From positions 1 through 18,428 of the forward strand of contig JANTFU010000008.1 in NCBI GenBank assembly GCA_024763295.1: 18,428 bases of DNA. Reading direction: 5' to 3'. Positions 13,745 through 18,428 of this stretch are shown here, in pieces (position 1 is the first letter of the stretch; the number at the start of each line of letters is the position of its first letter). The notes below the pieces were generated by a model that was given only the letters and a program-made list of their open reading frames with translations, was not told where the DNA came from and did no database searches. The translations under genes and the position numbers were made by a program. Source of the stretch: Anaerolineales bacterium. GTDB lineage: Bacteria; Chloroflexota; Anaerolineae; Anaerolineales; Villigracilaceae.

Positions 13745-13861
13745 CAGTCTCTGAGCGGAGGACTGAACAGATGTGAAGCCCGCAGTCGAAGAGTGGTTTT
13801 CTTGAGAACGCCGTCCTTCGACTACACTCCTCCCGTTGGTCGTCGCTCCGCTCAGGAACTG
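13745..13861 (+). repeat. Palindromic intergenic repeat, copy 2
   Basis: A direct-orientation homologue of the 10539-10653 element. Shared blocks are CTGAGCGGAG, ACTGAAC, AGTCGAAG, GAACGCCGTCCTTCGACT and CGCTCAGGAACTG. The right terminal repeat is identical to copy 1, and the left one differs by two bases (CAGTCTCTGAGCGG). The inner stem AGTCGAAG/CTTCGACT (13784-13791 / 13816-13823) is kept while the bases between differ, so the fold is conserved more than the sequence. Confidence 0.85.
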
Positions 13862-13921
13862 TATTGTGCCAACTTCTAAATATTTCCTCTATAAGTTCTC
13901 ACGATACTCGTGTTGTGTTTT

Positions 13922-16246
13922 TTACTGCTCTTCTTCCCGCTCTAAGAACGCGACCGCGCGCCCCAAATCATCATCCATCACAAGGCGAATATAATGCCCT
14001 GCCCGAAAATCGTTCACGGCAATCAGGCGCAGACTTTTCATCAGCTTTTCATCAGCGCTAATCCAATCCGGCAGGCGGTTGGGGGTATTGTGGAAAAAGT
14101 CGTCGTTAAAAATCGCTTCCTCATCATCCAGATAGATTGCCAGCGGGTAAATTTGCGCTTCCATCAAATCCTGAAAAAAGTGCGTGCCGAACGACGGTTC
14201 GGGCGCAGAACCAACCCCCTCGCCAGATAGCTCGATCAAAGCTCGGGTGTTATAGATATCTGCGTAGTTGATATGCACGCCCAAATCCGGGGTCGATGTT
14301 CCCCAACGTCCGGGACCCACGGCAATATATGGTTTCCCCTCCAATTTCGCATTAACGGAACCAATCGCTCTTTCCAGTTTGTTCCGCTCTGCCTGTGACT
14401 CGATTTGAAAATAAGCAGGCGAAACAAAAAGCACATAGTCGATGCGCGGCACGCTGCCACGCGGCACCATGCGCGGCGTGGAAAAGATGATATTTTCCGG
14501 CGCGATGTTTTCCGGCAGATGCACATCTTCATCTTCCTTAATATGACTCTGCGGGCGGCACTGCAAAAGCGTCACTTCCACTTTCGGACGCAAGGCGCGC
14601 GGCTCAAGGATTTTAATCGCAAACTCGGTGTCCACCGGCGATTCGTAATAGACTTCTAAAACCTTGAGGGCTTCTTTCATGTTTTCAGCGAAATCGGTGC
14701 GGCGTAAAAGTTCGTCGAAATTGACAACCAACTTTTCCATATCCATCAAATTTGTTCGCAGCGAAGCGAGATACCCGTCTTCAACCGATTGGACAATATA
14801 GCGCAACGGCGCATAATGCGGATCGAAAAGTTCCTTGACGGATACCGTTTTAAATTGATTTTCTTCCAAATCGATGACATCGACATATTGCTGGGAATAG
14901 CGCTGGATCGCCTTCACCTTTGCGGCAGGGTGCAAAAGTGGACGGCTCAGGGCGACGAGGCGCGGATAGTCGTTCCCCGTCTGGTCGACGGCGCGAGTCC
15001 CCATGCCCCAAACGAGACGCAGAAAACCGTCTTCGCGTTTAATTTCCGGCGACCAACGATAAAGGTTACGGCTAAATGCCACCCCCGCCCCATGCGGGAA
15101 ATAATATCTCCCAAAAGGCTCGCCTTCCACAAATTGCAGCAAAATGGCGATACGCTCGTCATAATCCAGCAAGCCTGATTTGCTGCGATAAACAATCGGA
15201 TCGGCGCGTAAAGCACTCGCATAAACTCGCGCGATATTATCCGTGAGCGCCGCTAGATTTTCTTCGGGCGTGCCTTGATTAGGGCAAAAATAACTTTCGT
15301 ATTTGCCCGCAAATGAATTGCCGAAATTATCTTCCAGCAAACTGGACGAACGCACAATCAGCGGTTGCTTACCGGCTTTCTCAATTACGGCGCGGAGTTG
15401 CTCGGTAATCTCTTCGGGGAATTTGCCCGTGCGGAACTCCGCTTCCAGTTTGGGATACTCGGCGCGAATCTCAGCTTCGCTTTTATATTTTTGGTCTGCC
15501 CACTTCATTAAGCCATTGTTCGCCATAAACGCGTACATCATATCCGCGCCGATGTAATAGGAGTTTGGCGTGCGGATATGCTCGCGAATTGGCTTCGGCG
15601 CTTCCTCCGCCAGAATACGCGCAGCCAGCAACATGCCTGCCGATTTGCCGCCAATTTTTCCCTGTCCGATTTTCCGCTTGCGGATACGGTACAAATCCTT
15701 CACGCGGAACCATTTTTTAGCAACGTTGATATAAGCAAGCTGGTCGCTAATCATCGTGCGGATGAGCACCACTTTAATTTCCTGCAAGCGTGCTTCGAGC
15801 GGACCGCGCTCTTCGGGCGGCATCGCTTCGATGGCAAGGGCTTGCTCAAAAATCATATCTTGTGGCGCAAGCTCGGGGTTGAAGGTCACCAAATCGGGTA
15901 CATTACCGCTGCGCTCAGCGAGAATATTGACAATAATTTCTTCAAAATGTTCGTAGGGAAAGTTGTAGCCAAAATAAAAATCTGTCAGCGAATCACGAAT
16001 GCGCGAAAGGCGTAGCTCCCAAATTTCGGAGGTCTCTTCCGCAAAGGGGTCTTGTAAGCCTTCGCGTTTTTGTGATTGCAGGGCTTTTTCACGTGCTTCA
16101 GCATTGAAAGCATCCCGCGAGATAATGCCGCGCTCAAAAAGGTCGCGTCGCATGCGCGCACGGATGCGGCTACTTAAAACCGGATATTGATTCAACGTCA
16201 GATAGATGTTGAGAATACGATCATTAGACGGAGCGGTTAGGGTCAT
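13922..16246 (-). CDS. PEP/pyruvate-binding (PPDK N-terminal-like) domain protein of unknown role
   Basis: A 774-aa soluble protein. The middle part resembles the nucleotide-binding domain of pyruvate phosphate dikinase and PEP synthase: GKIGGKSAGML (residues 196-206) matches the lysine-bearing GGK motif, PLIVRSSSLLEDNFGNSFAG (295-314) the VRSS motif, and LLQCRPQSH near 560 the domain end. It has no recognisable phosphohistidine swivel domain and no C-terminal PEP-utilising barrel, so it is not a complete PPDK or PEP synthase. The first 190 residues are acidic-helical with no known motif. The C-terminal part has a GPGRWGTSTPDLG segment of unknown function. ATG at 16246 is preferred over an in-frame TTG at 16264; neither has a good SD. 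The reaction is unknown: possibly an ATP-dependent phosphotransfer or regulatory protein. Confidence 0.75.
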   Translation of the reverse strand: MTLTAPSNDRILNIYLTLNQYPVLSSRIRARMRRDLFERGIISRDAFNAEAREKALQSQKREGLQDPFAEETSEIWELRLSRIRDSLTDFYFGYNFPYEHFEEIIVNILAERSGNVPDLVTFNPELAPQDMIFEQALAIEAMPPEERGPLEARLQEIKVVLIRTMISDQLAYINVAKKWFRVKDLYRIRKRKIGQGKIGGKSAGMLLAARILAEEAPKPIREHIRTPNSYYIGADMMYAFMANNGLMKWADQKYKSEAEIRAEYPKLEAEFRTGKFPEEITEQLRAVIEKAGKQPLIVRSSSLLEDNFGNSFAGKYESYFCPNQGTPEENLAALTDNIARVYASALRADPIVYRSKSGLLDYDERIAILLQFVEGEPFGRYYFPHGAGVAFSRNLYRWSPEIKREDGFLRLVWGMGTRAVDQTGNDYPRLVALSRPLLHPAAKVKAIQRYSQQYVDVIDLEENQFKTVSVKELFDPHYAPLRYIVQSVEDGYLASLRTNLMDMEKLVVNFDELLRRTDFAENMKEALKVLEVYYESPVDTEFAIKILEPRALRPKVEVTLLQCRPQSHIKEDEDVHLPENIAPENIIFSTPRMVPRGSVPRIDYVLFVSPAYFQIESQAERNKLERAIGSVNAKLEGKPYIAVGPGRWGTSTPDLGVHINYADIYNTRALIELSGEGVGSAPEPSFGTHFFQDLMEAQIYPLAIYLDDEEAIFNDDFFHNTPNRLPDWISADEKLMKSLRLIAVNDFRAGHYIRLVMDDDLGRAVAFLEREEEQ

Positions 16247-16255
16247 TTTTTTGCC

Positions 16256-16282
16256 TGTATACAAAAAGTGTCAGGGCATACA
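16256..16282 (-). promoter_or_regulatory. Candidate leaderless promoter of the PEP-binding protein gene
   Basis: On the minus strand TTGTAT, lying in the loop of the dnaN terminator, is followed after 16 nt by TATACA, and the ATG at 16246 comes 9 nt later with no Shine-Dalgarno sequence. The layout mirrors that of the kinase gene. It is a motif match only. Confidence 0.4.
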
Positions 16283-16296
16283 AAACCCTGACACTT
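16262..16296 (-). terminator. Intrinsic terminator after dnaN
   Basis: On the minus strand an 11-bp stem (AAGTGTCAGGG / CCCTGACACTT) with a 9-nt loop runs into TTTTTG. It lies about 22 nt past the dnaN stop and ends about 16 nt before the ATG of the following gene, so dnaN and that gene are probably separate transcription units or linked by attenuation. Confidence 0.85.
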
Positions 16297-16318
16297 GACG
16301 AAATATTTTTTTGAATGT

Positions 16319-17452
16319 CTACCCGAGATGCATCGGCATAATAACATGGGTGAAATCTTCATCCCCGACGGGACGGATGACGCCCGGCGCGTTCGGTGCG
16401 GACGTTTCAATTGCCACATTCGGCGATTTGATAATTTCCAAGACTTCACGCAAGAACTTGACATTGAACGCGATTAATAAGCCAATCCCGTCCACCGTTG
16501 CCTCGACGATGGTCTCGTTTGAGCCGGTTTCTTCTGATTGTGCAGAAATCTCAACTTCGCTCGGTTCCATTTCCCCTTCAGCAGTCTTAATGTCCAGTCG
16601 GACAACATTCGTGCCTTCACGCGCAAAAATTTCAGCTTGCTTGCAGGCTTTCAGCAGCGTAGCCGTCGAAACCAGCGTACGCGATTTGTACGAACGCGGA
16701 ATAATCTGCTCATAATCAGGGAAGGTGCCGTCGATTAGTTGCGAAACCAATTCCGCATCCTTGACGCGGAAGATAACCTGACCGCGTTCCTTCGGCACAA
16801 CCATCGAAATCATATCGTTACCATCACCGGCAATACGCGCCAACTCGCTCAACGCGCGTGCAGGGATAATTGCGTTAATCGGCTCTGCCACAGGCTCTGA
16901 AAGTTTTGCTTTACGCACCGATAAACGGAAACCGTCAGCCGAAGCCATCACAATCTCGTCGCCGGTCACGGTGACGAGGACGCCCATCAATACGGGGCGC
17001 GCTTCGTCAGTGGATGCCGCGAAAACCACCTGCTGCACCATCTCTTTGAAGTCTGCCACGTTGAACTGGAGCGCGCCTTCCATATCGGGCACTGCCAGAG
17101 GCGGGAATTCCTGTGCGTCAATGCCTTTAACATCGTTGTTCGACGCACCGCTTTTAACGTGCAGCGTTTGGGTTTCGGTATCCAGATTTAGTTCAACCTG
17201 ATCACCGGGCAAGGTGTTAACGAGATCAGAAAAAGTGCGCGCGGGTACGGTTGTAGACCCCTCTTCAGCAATCTTTGCCGGGATCCAGGCAGTAATGCCT
17301 AATTCCAGATTCGTCGCGGAAAGGCGCATCCGCCCTTCGTCGCTGGCAATCAGAACATTCGCTAAAACGGGCAGAGTGCTGCGGGGAGAAACTGCGCGGG
17401 AGACAATCCCTAAGCCGTGCGCCAAATTTTCTTGTAGGACGGTTACTTTCAT
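16319..17452 (-). CDS. dnaN: DNA polymerase III sliding clamp, beta subunit
   Basis: The processivity clamp, a ring-forming dimer around DNA at the replication fork. The 377-aa length fits three clamp domains of about 125 residues. Visible signatures are the N-terminal MKVTVLQENLAHGLGIVSRAV, RSTLPVLANVLI and LSATNLELGI, the second-domain FAASTDEARPVLMGVLV and SADGFRLSVR, and the C-terminal IMPMHLG tail (family form MPMRL) that forms the partner-binding pocket. The start ATG has AGAGG 7 nt upstream. An extended -10 lies about 40 nt upstream. It is a monocistronic unit, closed by an intrinsic terminator. dnaA is not adjacent in this window, and recF lies on the opposite strand beyond def. Confidence 0.97.
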   Translation of the reverse strand: MKVTVLQENLAHGLGIVSRAVSPRSTLPVLANVLIASDEGRMRLSATNLELGITAWIPAKIAEEGSTTVPARTFSDLVNTLPGDQVELNLDTETQTLHVKSGASNNDVKGIDAQEFPPLAVPDMEGALQFNVADFKEMVQQVVFAASTDEARPVLMGVLVTVTGDEIVMASADGFRLSVRKAKLSEPVAEPINAIIPARALSELARIAGDGNDMISMVVPKERGQVIFRVKDAELVSQLIDGTFPDYEQIIPRSYKSRTLVSTATLLKACKQAEIFAREGTNVVRLDIKTAEGEMEPSEVEISAQSEETGSNETIVEATVDGIGLLIAFNVKFLREVLEIIKSPNVAIETSAPNAPGVIRPVGDEDFTHVIMPMHLG

Positions 17453-17490
17453 GCCGGACCTCTTTTATCAGTGTTTGATGGATTTCCAAA

Positions 17491-17499
17491 AGTATATCA
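17491..17499 (-). promoter_or_regulatory. Candidate extended -10 promoter of dnaN
   Basis: TGATATACT on the minus strand fits an extended -10 element (TG-N-TATACT). The predicted start gives a leader of about 30 nt containing the AGAGG ribosome-binding site. No good -35 box is visible at the right distance. Confidence 0.45.
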
Positions 17500-17538
17500 T
17501 TAAACAAAACGAAGGACCTGCCCTAAAATATCAGGTAA

Positions 17539-17557
17539 GGGCGGGGTCACCCCGCCC
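17539..17557. repeat. GC-rich hairpin GGGCGGGG-tca-CCCCGCCC
   Basis: Perfect 8-bp G+C arms with a three-base loop lie between the divergent dnaN and def genes. They stand out against the AT-rich flanks and have no T-run. The form resembles short GC-rich palindromic repeats that are dispersed in environmental genomes. It may be a repeat or a barrier between the two promoters. Confidence 0.7.
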
Positions 17558-17662
17558 ATGCGTCCCCAAAACGAATTTTAGGATAGATACGAAGCCTACC
17601 AAAGAAGGTCACAAAAATCGGGTAAAATGCACTCCGAAGAATTTACACAAGAAGGTAGAAAT

Positions 17663-18166
17663 ATGGCTTTAAGAAAAATTGTCACCGTGCCAAATGACGT
17701 TTTGCGGAAGAAGGCACACACAGTCACGAAATTTGATGCTAAGTTGCGCACACTCGTGGACGACATGGTCGAAACCATGCGCGACGCCCCCGGCGTTGGC
17801 TTGGCAGCCCCGCAGATCGGGATTCTGGAGAGAGTCATTGTGATTGAATACGGCGATGACGAAGACGAAAGCGTCCCGCCCAAACTTTACGCCGTCATCA
17901 ACCCGGAAATCACCCGCATGTCCGCCGAGAAAGAGATGGGCGTGGAAGGTTGTCTCTCCATCCCCGGCTTGGTCGGCGATGTGGAACGCTCAACCGCGAT
18001 TGTCGTTAAAGGTCAAAACAAGAACGGGCAAAACGTAAAATATAAACTCAACGGTTGGGTTGCGCGCATCTTCCAGCACGAGATCGACCATCTCGAAGGC
18101 GTCCTCTTCACCGACCTCGCCGAAAGCGTCTGGCAGCCCGAAGCGGATTATGTAGATAATGTCTAA
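17663..18166 (+). CDS. def: Peptide deformylase
   Basis: Removes the N-formyl group from nascent proteins in the cytoplasm. All three family motifs are present (numbered from the chosen start): G44-VGLAAPQIG with Q51, E95-GCLS with metal ligand C97, and QHEIDHLEG with metal ligands H139 and H143 and catalytic E140. The 167-aa length fits. ATG at 17663 is chosen because GAAGG lies 7 nt upstream and the protein then begins MALRKIVTVPN, the normal N-terminus; an in-frame ATG at 17627 would add 12 atypical residues. It has a modest acidic insertion (YGDDEDESVPP, 63-73). It is followed by a repeat-rich 59-nt gap and then recF. Confidence 0.95.
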   Translation: MALRKIVTVPNDVLRKKAHTVTKFDAKLRTLVDDMVETMRDAPGVGLAAPQIGILERVIVIEYGDDEDESVPPKLYAVINPEITRMSAEKEMGVEGCLSIPGLVGDVERSTAIVVKGQNKNGQNVKYKLNGWVARIFQHEIDHLEGVLFTDLAESVWQPEADYVDNV

Positions 18167-18222
18167 AACGTGAAGCGTGAAACGTGAAAACTTGATTTCA
18201 CGATTCACGTTTTACGTTTCAC
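18167..18222. repeat. CGTGAAA-type repeat / inverted repeat between def and recF
   Basis: The gap is built from CGTGAA(A) units on the left (ACGTGAAGCGTGAAACGTGAAA) followed after a short spacer by complementary TTTCACG, TTCACGTTTTACG and TTTCAC units, giving an imperfect inverted repeat. It could fold into a hairpin acting as a weak terminator. It starts at the def stop codon and ends 3 nt before the recF ATG. Confidence 0.75.
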
Positions 18223-18225
18223 TCC

Positions 18226-18428
18226 ATGCACCTAAAACGCCTTTCCCTCACCAACTTCCGTAACTTTGCCCGCCTGGATATTGACCTTCCACGGCGGTCT
18301 GTTTTGTTGGTAGGCAGCAACGCGCAGGGAAAGACGAGCGTGCTAGAAGCGGTCTCTTTCCTCGCGACTTTCACCTCTTTTCAAACTCACTCTGATCGTC
18401 AACTGGTCAATTTTATTGCCGCCCGCAG
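18226..18428 (+). CDS. recF: RecF recombination/repair ATPase, N-terminal fragment (runs off window)
   Basis: The first 67 codons of an SMC-like ATPase that binds DNA gaps and helps load RecA. The translated start reads MHLKRLSLTNFRNFARLDIDL, matching the RecF opening (LxLxNFRNY), followed by a Walker A motif GSNAQGKTS and LEAVSFLATFTSF. The frame stays open to the window edge. No Shine-Dalgarno is apparent (TTTCACTCC before ATG), so translation may depend on def or on a start inside the repeat. RecF commonly neighbours dnaN, which here lies about 0.8 kb away on the other strand. Confidence 0.9.
   Translation, partial: MHLKRLSLTNFRNFARLDIDLPRRSVLLVGSNAQGKTSVLEAVSFLATFTSFQTHSDRQLVNFIAAR

Larger units (their letters stand above)
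13547..13921. other. Convergent intergenic region made of three repeat/hairpin elements
   Basis: This 375-nt gap between the convergent glycosyltransferase and PEP-binding genes has no gene. It contains a GCGACAT inverted-repeat cluster (13579-13640), a perfect 15-bp hairpin (13677-13718), a 117-bp palindromic repeat (13745-13861), and a small CACGA-gta-TCGTG hairpin near 13900. Any of these may act as terminators for the two converging transcripts, though none has a classical T-run. Confidence 0.6.

Noticed and set aside
1..18428. CRISPR arrays, tRNA and rRNA genes
   Set aside because: No regularly spaced direct repeats, no cloverleaf with a recognisable T-arm, and no rRNA signature were seen on either strand.

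Overview
The window looks like a chromosomal segment of a mesophilic Chloroflexota bacterium, probably Anaerolineae-like. This placement is an inference from gene content and protein character: a four-gene succinate dehydrogenase, a split cytochrome b6/subunit-IV-type complex with a fused diheme cytochrome c, paired SdpI proteins, and a PEP/pyruvate-binding protein beside dnaN. No rRNA or tRNA is present to settle it.

Layout, left to right. (1) Positions 1-1620 have no convincing full-length gene. They hold the tail of a partial reading frame, an AT-rich stretch with a degenerate palindrome, and about 1.2 kb dense in complementary stems (about 400-1670) that I read as a candidate large structured non-coding RNA of unknown class. 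(2) Positions 1624-5027 (minus) carry sdhC-sdhD-sdhA-sdhB, tightly packed, with Shine-Dalgarno sequences overlapping or abutting the preceding stop codons and a bidirectional terminator at the end. (3) Positions 5343-7932 (plus) carry a quinol oxidoreductase operon: Rieske protein, b6-like cytochrome b, then subunit IV fused to a two-heme cytochrome c, closed by a perfect intrinsic terminator. Complex II and this bc-type complex diverge from a shared 315-nt control region, so quinone reduction and quinol oxidation are encoded back to back. (4) Positions 7934-10515 (plus) form an SdpR/SdpI-type module: a consensus promoter, a perfect 30-bp palindromic operator, an ArsR-family repressor, two SdpI-like membrane proteins and a CPBP-family membrane protease. 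(5) Positions 10799-13546 (plus) hold an orphan soluble GAF-histidine kinase overlapped by a GT-C-type membrane glycosyltransferase. The pair is bracketed by two direct copies of a ~116-bp palindromic repeat. (6) Positions 13922-17452 (minus) hold a 774-residue PEP/pyruvate-binding-domain protein and, upstream of it, dnaN. (7) Positions 17663 to the end (plus) hold def (peptide deformylase) and the start of recF, which runs off the window.

The two points that most deserve a second look are the unexplained structured region at the left and the self-contained SdpR/SdpI/SdpI/CPBP module with its striking operator. Two SD-less genes (the kinase and the PEP-binding protein) also have a -10-like hexamer 8-9 nt before their ATG, which suggests leaderless transcription. 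Intergenic space contains several families of short palindromic repeats.
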